A stretch of 44,098 nt of DNA, taken from contig MU128909.1 in assembly GCA_014904985.1 (NCBI GenBank), forward strand, positions 1 through 44,098. The letters are read 5' to 3'. How positions within the stretch are numbered: position 1 is the first letter of the stretch; each line of letters opens with the position of its first letter. The notes beneath the pieces are model-generated. The model saw nothing but the letters and a program-made list of their open reading frames with translations, made no database searches and was not told where the DNA came from. This document shows, in pieces, positions 1 through 10,868 of this stretch. The translations under genes were made by a program, and so were the position numbers. Origin of the DNA: Hydnum rufescens UP504 (lineage: Eukaryota > Basidiomycota > Agaricomycetes > Cantharellales > Hydnaceae).

Positions 1-189
1 ATGCTTACTTATCACATTCATCCAGGCCCTTGACATATAGGTCCTCAGGACTTGCTGAGCACCAGACGGCCCCTGAGCAGTGTTGATAGAGGTCTTGAGC
101 GTATCCACGTCTCAGTGGGTCCTCAGAGGCTATTATGCTGCTGGGTATGGACTTGGCTACATCGGAGAAGAATAGGAATAGGGTTAATC

Positions 190-2223
190 CACCAATCCCT
201 GGGCCGGAGTTCCTCGTCGCTTACTAAAGATCTGCCATGATCTTTCGACGTATGTCATCTGTCCATATATGTCGTCGAAGGATGTCGCTAGTCTCCAGGC
301 TGCTGGAGAAAATGGTGGCGCCACAGCGCCATTCAGGTCAATAGCATCCTACACAGTACAAAGTCCAAATATCTCCACGTCATGGAGGTTGCTTGTGACA
401 TGGGCCTGGACAAAGGAATCAATATCAGCACAGAGAACTGGCCACACAATGAAAGGCACAGACCGTTTCAGACAACTCCATACCTTTCTCTCGTATCACT
501 TTGGCTCGAGTGTTGGAGTCCAGTTTAGAGGCCATCTGGTCCACTTTGACACGTTCAGCCTGCTCCTTGAGACCTATGCGCCATTTCCTGAACTCAAACT
601 CTCCACGATCGCCAACCTCCTTGACTTCTGCCTCGTAGGCAGCCTTTATCGTGCCAACGTCTGAAGAGTCACAAACCATCAGTATCTTGTTCCTCCTACA
701 AAGGCCAAGTACCCCCACCTTTAACTTCCGGATGTTCGGCTTTGTACACAGATTGGAAGGAGTTCCAAATATTCTCCCTGTAGGACTGGGCACTGAACAA
801 TTCTCCTAAGAGCTTGAAAACTGTTGAAGGTTGAACGTCGAGACTCTCCGCCTTCTCCTTGGCCGTTTTCTCCATTACTGCCCACAGTTCCCGGTGCAGT
901 TGCACTGTTTGACTCTTGGTAAGAGTGGACGAAGGTCCCTGCAAGACTGTGGCAGCTGGGACTACTTGCTCCACAGGGGAATCAGTGGCCCTTGTGCTCT
1001 ACAGGCATGGTGATGCGTTCCTCAGAAGGCATGCTTGTGGTCAGAACCTTGAGGGCAGGGAGTTTAGAGAGGGCCGCCTGCTCCTTCTCTAGGCGACTGC
1101 CGAACATTCTTGTCCTTGGAGGCTTTCAGAAACGCAACAGTCTCTGGCAAAGCACTAGATCCCTCGGCATTAGGTGCCTCCCTCTCTTCCGGACCCGTCC
1201 CTGGTAGCGGTCCTCCATTGCCTTCGAGACCAGAAGCCCCAATTCCCAACAGAGCTCCCGGCTCTCCTTCCTCATCGCTCAAGCCCAAACCCGCCCCAAG
1301 TGCTGACGGTGACCCAGCAGGGGTCTCCTCCATCTCAGACTCCATGAGGACGTGTTCCACATCATCAAGCTCTTCAGACATAGTAGCCCTCAGAAGAGAT
1401 GCCTTACTGGTCTGCTGAGTGCGGAGCCTGATGATTCAACATTGGGACCCATCTTCGTGGAGGCTGTGTCCGGATTCAGGGATGCCAGGCTCAAGGGCCG
1501 GGGCTGCAAGTCCCTGAGCAATATCTCACGGGACTGCCCCTCCATCTCACCCAGGGAGCCCATTTCCTCAACTTCATGGTTTTGGGGAAGACGGAGGATG
1601 GGACCATTACTTTGTGACGACCCTCCTGCAGCCCCAGTGCCGTATGTCTTTGGTCGCTTGGGGGGTTTCGGAATTTCAGAGGCTTCATTGTCAGGGGCCA
1701 AGGCGGGCCTCTTCTTCGAACGAGGGGCCGGGGCAGTAGAGTCCTTACGAGGGGAAGGCAATGAAACCGATGGGGTGGTGTTGGGCCTCGGGCATCGATC
1801 AAAAATGTCGCGTTTCTCCGCATCGGGCCCCTCAGCGGACAGTACTTGATGCTTTGGGGCCACAATACGGACTTTCTTCTGCGTAGGAGCGGCATCGTTC
1901 ATAAGTTTGCCTTCGACACGTTCAACACGTTCTTCTTCGACGCGTCCTTCATCTTCAACAAGTTCGTCCTCTTCGTCCTCTTCAACATGCTCTCCTCCCT
2001 CCTGCGGCTCTACCTCGCCAGGTGGGAGGGCAACTGCCTTGTGCTTTGCAGGAGCCTTAGTTCGGTTAGAGGCCCTAGTCCTCTTTAATGAGTCCTAGAG
2101 GTTTCAAACATCATGAAGATTGAGAGAGGGAAAGATATTACTGATTAGACTTGCCTGAGATTTAGCAGGGAACTTTTTGTTTTTCATGGCGGTACTTGTC
2201 TTGCGAGGACTGTGGCTGCCCAT
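190..2223 (-). pseudogene. Decayed acidic/basic-rich hypothetical gene
   Basis: I do not recognise this family. An ATG at 2223 opens a 23-codon exon. A GC-AG intron (2095-2154, donor CAG|GCAAGT) joins it in phase to a long exon reading down to about 1390. That exon has an acidic run (about 2010-1920) followed by Lys/Pro-rich stretches that look like nuclear localisation signals (about 1720-1650). Coding-like sequence then continues in shifting frames: 1381-1064, about 1108-1005, about 990-705, 793-425 and about 430-190. The later part has a WNSFQSVYKA-type helix and a charged helical segment. The frame changes near 1385, 1110, 1000, 705 and 430 are not explained by good introns, and one frame has an in-frame TAG at 349-351. 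It is therefore probably a broken gene. The mix of acidic tract, basic signals and helical tail suggests a nuclear protein, but that is inference. Confidence 0.5.
2095..2154 (-). other. GC-AG intron
   Basis: On the minus strand the exon ends ...TCTCAG, followed by GCAAGT, and the intron ends ACCTCTAG. Splicing in phase 0 joins the 23-codon first exon to the frame of the long acidic exon, whereas reading through hits TGA. GC donors followed by AAGT are the usual minor class of spliceosomal donor. The size (60 nt) matches the other introns in this window. Confidence 0.5.
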
Positions 2224-2589
2224 GACAGTAGGCTTAGCACGGTGTTGAACAGGCGGGTAATTCGCCAAACAAAGAAATCAGATCCTGCAGGAGGCTCTGC
2301 GTGTACTCTGGAATGGGAACGATACAGATAAAAGGCTCGAAACTTCTCCAAACAGAGATGTCGGAGCCCGTAAGAGACTCCGCACGTACTCCGGAATGGG
2401 GATGATGGCGTTGCGGCTTTCGTTTCAACAGGCAGGAATCGGCAGGCAGCAATTGCCGAACGTGCAGGGGACTCACCACTCCGAAGGCAGAACAGATGTT
2501 GATTGAAATCAGAAAAAAAATACACACTGTAACTAAATAAATATCGACAAATGACGTGGAGAACATTAAGTGTGATGTCCTAGTTTAGC

Positions 2590-3509
2590 TTGGGGCTCGG
2601 AGTGGGAAAAGGGCGGAAGGGATACGCCGCGCTCAGAGGGCTCCCATCTTCCCACTCCGTTATTGAATCCTTCTTCGAAGGGTGGAGTGAAGGATGGTAC
2701 AACATTGGAGGAAGTCGTGTCGTCATCGCCTTGTCGCTGGTGGTGCGTTCGATTTCTGTGGCTTTGTACACGGTAGATGCCAAACTTCTGTCCGACTCAC
2801 ATTGGGCAACTGAAACGCCCCGATATTTGAATGGCCTGGCAAGAAAAGTCACCGTCTGTATGATGATATTTGGTTTATGTGGAATTATCCTTTCTACATC
2901 ATCCCGTTTGGCCATCTGTTATGCCCTGGACAAAATTCAGTATGGAGTGAGGCTGAACTTGGTGGACATTCTACCCCAACCAACTTTTGGGCGGTCGTGG
3001 CCGGGGAAGTATACAATATCACTCCGTTTTGGGGTGGCAATCATAGTAACGTTGCAGCCGTCCCAGTCACCCAAACCAACGTGCTTGAGCTTGTGGGTGC
3101 GGAACTAGCTCAATACTTTCCTGTTCCCCTCGTCGCCGGCTGTTTGGGCTTTGTAACCAATGCATCCCTCACCCTTCAAGCTGAAAATTTCAGCGCACAA
3201 GTTCCCAACGCCATGCACTACTCTGGCCAGCATACTTCCCTCACTGAGGCTCTTACGAGCGAGGCTTGGTACCTAAATGTTTTTCCCCCCACCATGAAGC
3301 AGTATCGCAAGGGCAGCCTTAGTACCAAGGATAACATCGCTAAACAGGCCAATGATGGGAAGAATTGGGCATACTGGCATAATGAGATTTTTGACTTATC
3401 TGATTACATTTATGCATTGCAACGCATGAATCAGGCTTCGAACTATCTGCTTCTGCGTGAATGGCCAACCGTTTCATTCCATTGCATTCCCCCATATTTA
3501 CAGGGATGA
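2590..3509 (+). pseudogene. Chitin synthase fragment (class V/VII-like, membrane and cytochrome-b5-like region)
   Basis: About 220 residues resemble the segment upstream of the catalytic domain in class V/VII fungal chitin synthases. There is a hydrophobic segment (about 2835-2910), then FGHLLCP, then the cytochrome-b5-like core with FWAVVAGEVYNITPFW (about 2986-3040), a Pro-Val-Pro segment, an ATMKQY/KGSL-like stretch near 3290-3320 and a second WAYWHNEIFDLSDYIYALQ-type repeat (about 3366-3425). Intact family members are far longer, often with a myosin motor in front and the QXXRW catalytic domain behind. Both are absent here, so this is an internal piece. The first part reads in frame 1 and the rest in frame 3. 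The switch near 2888-2895, inside the transmembrane stretch, is best explained by one lost T. It ends in unrelated sequence after about 3465. Family assignment is from motif memory. Confidence 0.65.
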
Positions 3510-3671
3510 AGATGAAGCCACTGTTGAGGTTTGGACATTCAATCCACTTGTAGGCGCATCAGGGCTTGGAGGGATCAGTGGATGAAGTTGCTACAGAACA
3601 ACAGTCTACTATCAGTTGCTGCTTTGTAGCATCTCTGAATGAACTCACTTTTACGTTTCACTTTGTTCGAT

Positions 3672-5081
3672 CTAGCAGTGGCGATTTTCATTTCTGCATG
3701 ATTTCGTTCCAACTCCAAGGTTGACTTCGTGGGTAAGAAGGAGGGACTGCCTGTTGAAAAGTCCAAGTCCATGAAGAATCGTTTCCTGCCCTCTCCCTTG
3801 TATCCAATGGTCTCTGACAATTGTAAAACGTTGAGTTTTCCCTGCTGGGCTTCTGAGACAAGGTCGCACTGAGTTGACTGCGATTTCACCACCGATTTCC
3901 ACCTTAGAAGCAATGAATCGCAGCAGCTTGACGTAAGGCCCTGACTCGGAGGCATAGACAGACTTCGTGAAGGACAGGTTATAGTCGGCTAGAGCATTTA
4001 GCACGATCTCGAGGCGCTGAAGCGACAGTGCCTCAGGGGGACTAAACTCCAGGGGGGGGACACTTGGCACAATGACGCAAGAAATTCTCGTGAGAACCAC
4101 ACGCTGCGAATAAGCACGCTTAGGGGGATCTGGGCCAGAGGAACGTATGATTGGTGGGTATTTCTCAGCCTCAAGAAGCTCCACCAAGAGAAGTTCCTGG
4201 CAACTTCGCTCCTTTTCCCGGGCAAAATCCGTATGTGGTGTAGAGGGGGGACAGTGTCGAGAAGGTGGCGCCTGTCCAAGGAGAGCCGCGTGCACAGCAA
4301 CAGGATGAGATCGCACCCACAGATGTTGAAGGTACCCAGGGTCTTTCCACATTTGGTAGGGAAGCCAAGCGTGGATCTGGGTAAAATTGAGCGGCGTAAC
4401 GTTGGAGAACTGGTCATCCTGCTTCAGGGTATGAAACAGATCGTCTCTGCACACAAGAGACTTGAATATTAGCCCCAATGAGAGGCCATTCTTGATGACC
4501 TTATGTTGTTTCCAACCATCTGCCCCCTGGGCCTCAGCAAGGGCCACGGTGTCCATCAGCTCTTCCTGTGTATGGAAGATCTCGACCACGAGCCCATACC
4601 ACACGTCTGGCATTACCGCAGGGGTCATTTCCATTTTCATGGCAAAGAGGTCGGATGATGGCCTCATGGCTTCCTTGGTGGCCCCCAGTGCCGAGGGTGC
4701 TGACTTGTGGGGATCATGGTAAGCAGGGGGCACAAATATCAGGGCTTCTTGGGCCGGTAGATGATTCCCTGTCAGAAGAGGGGCTCTTGCTTGATACCAC
4801 TGCCTTCGGCTCATTGATTGCGGGTGCAAGCCCTCCTCATAGAGCTTTCCAGACCATATAGGCACCCCAACAAGCTCCTGCATCCTCTGGGAAAACTGGA
4901 GAAAAGATTTGGATTCCGGATGCTGCGGATCAAGCGTCGACGTCGTCAAATACAACAGCTCCTTCTCCAGGTCTGTTGTCCAGATTGAACCCTTTGGGGA
5001 GAGGGGTGCTGTGAAGGGCAGGGCGGCCGTTTCAATCTCACATGGTACGTTGTTGGAGGGATAAAATCCCACTACGTACAT
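3672..5081 (-). CDS. Hypothetical protein, 469 aa, unknown family
   Basis: A single uninterrupted 469-codon frame starts at ATG 5081. I do not recognise it. The protein is soluble-looking, with no clear signal peptide or membrane segment. The N-terminal third is rich in Leu, Pro and Ser; the middle has a Trp-rich stretch (about 4410-4330); the C-terminal third has Lys/Arg clusters. Its reading frame is much longer than chance for this composition and CpG content is normal. It is the downstream partner of the 6244-9232 gene on the same strand. The bases around its start codon (about 5030-5081) and the whole gap between the two genes recur, diverged, inside the Harbinger element near 28.5-30.1 kb, so this gene pair exists or existed elsewhere in the genome. 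An alternative is that it belongs to an undescribed mobile element. Confidence 0.55.
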   Translation of the reverse strand: MYVVGFYPSNNVPCEIETAALPFTAPLSPKGSIWTTDLEKELLYLTTSTLDPQHPESKSFLQFSQRMQELVGVPIWSGKLYEEGLHPQSMSRRQWYQARAPLLTGNHLPAQEALIFVPPAYHDPHKSAPSALGATKEAMRPSSDLFAMKMEMTPAVMPDVWYGLVVEIFHTQEELMDTVALAEAQGADGWKQHKVIKNGLSLGLIFKSLVCRDDLFHTLKQDDQFSNVTPLNFTQIHAWLPYQMWKDPGYLQHLWVRSHPVAVHAALLGQAPPSRHCPPSTPHTDFAREKERSCQELLLVELLEAEKYPPIIRSSGPDPPKRAYSQRVVLTRISCVIVPSVPPLEFSPPEALSLQRLEIVLNALADYNLSFTKSVYASESGPYVKLLRFIASKVEIGGEIAVNSVRPCLRSPAGKTQRFTIVRDHWIQGRGQETILHGLGLFNRQSLLLTHEVNLGVGTKSCRNENRHC

Positions 5082-6440
5082 ATCTCATCCGGGCCCAATT
5101 ACCTCCTCAAACGAATCCATATTTCTGTATTTCTCGTGTATCCACACTCGTTATTCCTCTGGCCATCAAATAGTATGGATTCACATCCCAGGATCCGTGG
5201 TCCTTTATACTTTTCCTCCACCCTATATACGAGACAATTATTTGTCCATCCTTGGCACTTCAACAGGCCATCTAAATTGTACTTATTTCCAAGCCAGTTC
5301 AACCAGGCTAAAGCAATTCAACTTGCTTACTTTCGTCCACCTATTGTATCACTATTGGCGTATCCAAATGCCTCAAGGGCGGTATTTGACCTTGGATTAC
5401 GTAACACAACTCCCACTTTGACTCGCGGACTTGTCACATGTTGAATAGGGGCTATTCCAATGCTCTCAAGGAGTATTTCGTGAATATCTCCCTCATTTTT
5501 GATCGGATCGACTCGGCAAGACAGCTCCCAGAAAGCTACGGTCAATACCTGTCTAACGGTACCACACACGCGTTTATCGGATGCGAACTGCATCTTCCAG
5601 GTCGATTTTACCTCATGCTCCACACAATCCTTCAGTATTTCGCGAATAACTCCATCAGTTTTGATCCGATTCGTTGGGAACAACCACCCCTGGAAAGATG
5701 CTGAAAATCCGCATCGAACGGTACCAAGGGCAAAACGAGCGGATTAGAACTCGGCCTCCTGTAATTTAGTCTCCTCATGGCTCATTTCACTTTTACCTCC
5801 GCTTTTCTGATTACTAAAGGCAATTATGGTTCCGGCACCCTATGCCCGATGGAGGGTACATCTAGGGCGACCAGTTCCACCATTCCTCAAGGGAATTGGT
5901 CCTGTAGAAGAGGAGGAATACCTTGGTTAAGCCATATTCTCCCATTCTCACTTGTTAATTGAATATCTCCTTCAGTTTTGAAGCTTTTGACTTGATTTAT
6001 TTTTCCTCATTTTCGCCTTAATCCCACCTTTCCGCCGGTTACCATAGCATTTTTCTGTGATGTATATTAAGTGCAGGAGATGCGAATTTCTATCGTCTTT
6101 CCCCCCATCCCCAGTTGAAAAGCTAGTTGAACTGCTGCTGGTGTCAGGGTAAATTCCAAAACTCCACCCCCACTAATCACACTTTTGATAGGCTCTCAAG
6201 AGGAGGACCTAGAGTGTGATTCCCTGATTTATCAACCCTTCATTTATTGTCTGGATAGGCTCTGTCTATACAGGACAATTTCATCCGTCCAAAGACCTCC
6301 CTCCCCTCGGACCCTAATGTTCGGATTGGCCCCGTGATCCCCTCTCTTTGTCCTTGTATCCATTTCGCGGACTGTAGCTGGTTTCATCCACTGTTTCCCG
6401 CTTACAACGTATGCCACGATCCTCTGGGTAGTATCCCTTA
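5030..6440 (-). repeat. Segment duplicated, diverged, inside the Harbinger element (copy 1)
   Basis: Collinear similarity with 28515-30070 in the same orientation. Anchors by eye: GTTGTTGGAGGGA (5050) with GGTGTTGGAGGGA (28530); CTTCAACAGGCCA (5257) with the same 13 bases (28720); GCAATTCAACTTGC (5313 and 28780); ACCATTCCTCAAGGGAAT (about 5878 and 29520); CAGTTTTGAAGCTTTTGAC (5971 and 29611); TAGAGTGTG (6211 and 29848); and GCGGACTGTAGC / GCAGACTGTAGC (6377 and 30008). It spans the start of the 469-aa gene, the intergenic gap and the last about 65 codons of the 783-codon frame. It includes two copies of a module with spacing of about 164 bp (see 5455-5720). Confidence 0.75.
5455..5720 (-). 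repeat. Two copies of a ~160-bp module with a GATCAAAACTGA core
   Basis: Read on the minus strand, each copy has an AGC(A)TTTC block. About 25-30 bases later comes GATCAAAA(C/A)TGA(T/G)GGAG, and then a C(A/G)CGAAATACT block. The copies start near 5515 and 5680, about 164 bp apart. Two further copies with spacing of about 159 bp lie at 28972-29220 and one on the plus strand at about 22160-22245. A shorter core recurs near 5958 and 29599. I know of no named family with this motif. One minus frame reads an imperfect peptide repeat of the type PIKxxGxIxEIL, so a decayed coding repeat is possible. Confidence 0.6.
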
Positions 6441-9232
6441 TCAGGGAGTTTAGAGTAGACTGGTGTCTCTCTTCTCCTCCTGTCACTGAAGATGAGGGCC
6501 TGCTGTGGTCATCCAGTTCAAACTGCCCAACATCCTCGTCGGCCTCTATGCCCCAATGTGGGATCCCCCATCTTTCCAAAGCCTGCAAGAAGAAGCAGAG
6601 ATCATCCTGATAATTCTCGAAGTTTATGGGCCTATGATTTGCATAGAACATGGCGCCAGAAACTTCCTTATCGACGGGCCAGACTGGGTACTGGAAACCC
6701 CCCAGGAGAGCACAGAGATCAATCGCCATCAGTACCGCCATTCGTCTCAATGTGTGGCTCACTAGGCACATCCGTTCCATTCCCAGGACCGTATTTCGAA
6801 TTTCGTAGTCGTGTTCAAACGCCGTAAGCCTTGGTAGAACAGCGGCGCATCGAGCCAAGTATGACCACTCATCCATAAGGCTAAAGCCATTTGGTGGGTG
6901 GGGCAAAACACGTAGCGTGTGGAGCCTTGTGATGGAAGCACGGGCTATGTCTAAAGAGGCCATGTACACTGACTTAGGCCCCGCCATTTCTGCCAGCCAA
7001 TCATCAGTGACCCGATATAGGTCATTGCGCCCAATCAGCTGTGAGGGGGTGGGCTCTGGGATGAGAGAAAATCGTCGCCGAGGCGAGATGAGGGCAAAAT
7101 GCCACTTTGAAGGGAAAGCCGCCACCGGACCCTGCGAGTAATTGAAGCAGCGCAGAGCATGCTCACCCAGGCCATCAGGACCAAATACTTTAATAGAAAC
7201 GCAATCATCCCATGGTCCACAGTAGACTGGAATTTTTGTGGTATGCACGCTTGTTATCCTCACAGGATGCTGCCGAAAGAGTGGGCAACCGGCCATGAGG
7301 TTCGCTTTAGCCTGAGCATAGTGTCCATACCACTTATTGGAACTACGCTTGGGGAAAGGGAGTATTTGGTGGCCCAAATCTAACCAGCCAAACCTAAGTA
7401 CTCTGTTTGAGGAATGCTGGTAGGAATGGGAATAGTACTTACTGGAAAATGCTGCTGTGCGTTGCATTGGAGGCAAGGTCTCATAACCTAGAGTATCGTG
7501 CTTCATGATATCATTAAGGGCCGCCAATATCATCATCAATGACATGCGCCCCTCGGCGTCAGACTCTGTGGGGGCAGGTCCCACCAGAAACTCTCGAAGC
7601 GGCTGCTTGCGGCTAGGAGAAGTAGAAGTCTCTTCGATATTGTGTTGCGCACTATCATGGGCGCGCGCTTCATCCCGCGCCATGCAAGCCTCATCTGCTC
7701 GCCGCTGGATTGAATCAGGGACCGCTGACTGTGTCCCAGACTCCCTGGTCCCAGGCGATTGGTCAAATTGGCCGGAATACGAACGATTGGAAGGCCACTG
7801 ATGCGCTTCATCTTCCCGATGGTTTCTTTCAGCACCGTGAAATTGATTTACTTCCTGTGCAGAGTACCGGTCATCATCCTGCCGGTAGTCATCATACCGG
7901 GGCGGTTGCAAATGAGCGAAGCGATCATCAGCTCTCTGTCGGCGGCGATTATTGGGAGACAGGGATCGAGAGCGTCGATCAAGCCGTGAACTGTAGCGCG
8001 ATGACACAGAATGACCCTGCAGCAAGTTTCCATTGTAATAATGGGGGGAACAGGATCGGTTGTGGCCACGATGCGAAACGTAGCGCTGGGTATTTGGGGC
8101 TGTTGGAGGACGGCTAGGGCCAGGAATGGAGGAGTAGGCACTATGACCAGGGCGATTTTCATTGGATAATTGCGAATCATTAACAGAAAAGTCCTGCCTC
8201 TTGGCGTGGGGCCGTTCGAGGGGAGAGATGCTACTGGGTGGAGGAAAGGGAACGGATGGAGAAGGATCAAAAGGACTGGGCGCCGTCCATGGGTCTTCAC
8301 CGCCAGGTGTGGTGCGGGGACCGGATGCTGCAGGGACTCTGAACTCAGCTTCAAGCCTTTTCTCCCTTGCCACCTTGTTGCGAGCCTTCTTCTCCTTCTT
8401 TTTCCAATTCCGATTCACCCTTCGATCGCCCTCGATAGTCTCGCTCAAATCTGCTGCAACAACCACCACTCTTGACCTCACAATAAGGGCGCCAGGGGGA
8501 TACTGAGGGCCTGCAAACGTCAGAGCCGGCGGTCCCAGTTCTTCCTCTTCCTCTTCCTCTTCATCAAAGGACAGCATGCCCTGGCAGTCCATCATACTGT
8601 TGGCAGCCCAATGAGGAACTCGAATGGATTCTGAGATAGTCTCCCTACGGGCCCATCTTCGCTATGACTCTGCTTTATTGAGACAGTGCCATCCCGTTGG
8701 ACTGCCCAGCCCTCAATGAGATGCGAGTCAACCAAAGGCACAGGGGAAGGAATTGGGGGCGGTGTAGGCCGAACCTGTGGTGTCATACAACCGTAGCCCA
8801 ATCAGTATTGGGCCTGCATTCAGGCATGGGTAAGAAGTTACGACCTACCACTGCACGCAGGTAATGTTTGGAGCCCCGAGGAAATATCCCCTCATCTGGG
8901 GTATAAAAACAATTCGTCAGGGCCTCAAAACCCTCTGGTTGATGGACAGTTGCCCATGCCGCCATGTACATGATGACAAACGTCGATGTATAATAACCCA
9001 GTCGATCAGCATAGTATGGCATTATTATGCCGGGTGCAGAAGAAAAGTCCGAGTCCGAAGAGAATACAGTTTCGGCAAGGAGCTCGGGATTACCAAGGTT
9101 TTTCATGGGCAAACCATAGCGGGGAGTACGAAGACGAACGTGCAAGCTACCGCGGGAATCAACCTCCCAACCGCCACTGACATGGGTGGGGGCAGGAAGG
9201 CGAATGGGAGAGGAAAGTGGTAGCGGAGACAT
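6244..9232 (-). CDS. Hypothetical protein, about 1000 aa, unknown family
   Basis: ATG at 9232 opens a 128-codon exon (9232-8849). An intron 8775-8848 (GTAGGT...CCACAG) joins it in phase to the frame starting at 8774. The last 783 codons (8595-6244) are one open frame. The join near 8600-8680 between these two frames needs another small intron or a frameshift that I could not settle. The long exon begins with a Glu run and then a Lys/Arg-rich helix (about 8400-8340) like a nuclear or nucleic-acid-binding basic region. An Arg/Ser/Asp-rich low-complexity stretch follows (about 8120-7780). The final about 380 residues are folded-looking, with many conserved-type Trp and Pro. I do not recognise the domain. 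CpG content is normal. The 3' end is part of the segment also captured in the Harbinger element. Confidence 0.6.
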
Positions 9233-9349
9233 AGCAAAAGATTGCGACGAATGGCGAAATTAAGCAGGGAATACTGTAAGGAATTCCAAGGCCTTAGAGA
9301 TGTTCGACTGGCAAGATGAGCGAAAAAGACGAATGTAAAGGATGAGACA

Positions 9350-9612
9350 ACTTGACAAGCCCAATCCAACCCCAGAAAGAGGGGTTCGACTCGCTCGGAC
9401 AAGCTGCATAAATAAAGCGATCGCCAGGCCCTCGTCAAGTGCAGCCAAAACCCTGGCAAAGGGTTTCGGCACCCTCGGACAAGAGTATGAGAGAGAGTTA
9501 ACTAAATCCTACACCTAGAGAGGAAGATGCAGAAATATTAGCAAAGGGAAATCCGGTCTCGTCAAGTACGGCTGAAATTCTGCCAGAGAATTTCAGCCCC
9601 CTCGGACGAGAC
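9350..9612. repeat. Three hairpin repeats with compensatory stem changes
   Basis: Three units share flanks of the type CTYGwCAAG ... CTCGGACRAG but differ in the stem between them. Unit A (9351-9403) has stem AACCCC/GGGGTT (9368-9373 with 9381-9386). Unit B (9431-9483) has CCAAAACCCT paired with AGGGTTTCGG (one mismatch). Unit C (9558-9610) has a perfect 12-bp stem, 9570-9581 with 9587-9598. Outer arms also covary: CTTG/CAAG in A and CTCG/CGAG in C. They lie between the start of the minus-strand gene at 9232 and the plus-strand gene at 9795. They could be a regulatory array, structured RNA or remnants of small palindromic elements. Confidence 0.65.
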
Positions 9613-9794
9613 ATAAGAAAAAAACTTACACCTACAATGCATAAAAGGGTTGCATTTGGGTTAGCTTAGGGCCACTGCACTGAAGGTTTGGGGAAAACTT
9701 ACCTATTGTTATTCGCCTGAACTTTAGCGTAGAGGGTTGAAGAACGGCATTTACCAGTTCCCCCGGAAGCAAAAACGGCCAGCGCCTCTGTCGA

Positions 9795-10868
9795 ATGGAA
9801 CAAACTCAGGAAGGTGTACGATTGGTCCATTTGTCTGCAATGCGCCTGAAGTACAAGAGTGTCACGACCTTTTTTTGCACTGATTCTCGGGAACCGCGCC
9901 CCTACTTCCCCGCATTCCATCATCCTTGTGGCCTAGAACAGGAATTCGTCCACGTTGTCCATTCATGGAAAGGGGCTTCGAAGACTGCGAGATTCATCTA
10001 CAACATGGCGATGGGTGCACTTATTTGTACGTACCATGCCCCAATCATATTCTTTGACTCAATTTCCTAATTTGGCCTACGTTTAGGTACGCGCGCATGC
10101 TACGTTGACTCCTCATTCTATCCCATCGGGATAGATTATTCGGAAGATGACCCCTACCTGGTCCAAGAGGTGGCTTCATTTCCTGGGTCCCATGGCGAAT
10201 CTTTACTTTTAGGCCAGCGTTGTTGCAAACTCCTGCAGGAGTCCCGATCGGTCCTTCTGGGCGAAGCAAGTCTAGCCCACTCTACGCACTCACGCTTGAA
10301 ACTGGAGAAGTTGTGCTACCAAGACACCGGGGATGACATGAAGCTGTTTGGATTGAGATACCCTCGCGGTGAAGATTTCCACAAGTCGTATTGCCTTCTG
10401 CCGGCATCAACGTTAAACCAACGCTATTCTAGATGGCTTTGCCACTGTGCTTGAAAAGGGCAATCTCATCAAATATGACTGTAAACTTGGTTCGTTCTAG
10501 CCCACCAAATTAGGACGAATCGCCTCACACTTTTATACGACATTCACAGGATCAGACCCTCACGCTATCCAATGAGTTTAAACTGATTCCGGTGAGGAGT
10601 TCTACCCCGTACGTTTTATCCCAGCACATCTTCATTATTCCAATTGCATATATACTGATGTCTGCCTAGAAGTCTTCAGGCCCATGTTGAACCCCTCACA
10701 AGGCCTTCCCTGCTTGCCCTGCTTTTGAGTCAAGACATTCATGGCAGCTCAGAATTTTTGCGGATTGGGATGCGGACAGCTCTCTTCTGGCGATTTGCAG
10801 CAGATGAACATACTGTGACCTTCACTGTCCTAATGTACAAGTCCCTCCCACTTCACTACTCTAAATAA
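9795..10868 (+). CDS. Hypothetical protein, multi-exon, unknown family
   Basis: ATG 9795 opens an exon that ends at 10026. The intron 10027-10086 (GTACGT...GTTTAG) joins it to an open frame running to about 10410. The coding trace then moves frame near 10415-10430 (a frameshift or unseen small intron). It continues to a donor near 10494 (GTTCGT, acceptor CACAG near 10549), a short exon, a GTGAGG donor near 10591 with acceptor CTAG near 10670, and a last exon of about 65 codons ending in TAA at 10868. Exons 1 and 2 fit cleanly; the later joins are uncertain. The protein is Leu/Ser-rich with no membrane segment and no motif I know. It diverges from the 9232 minus-strand gene, with the covarying hairpins between them. 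Confidence 0.45.

Noticed and set aside
5327..5683. 118-codon minus-strand frame between the two unknown genes
   Set aside because: It translates the ~160-bp module, and the diverged copy at 29 kb has stops and indels, so it is kept only as a possible decayed peptide repeat, not as a gene.
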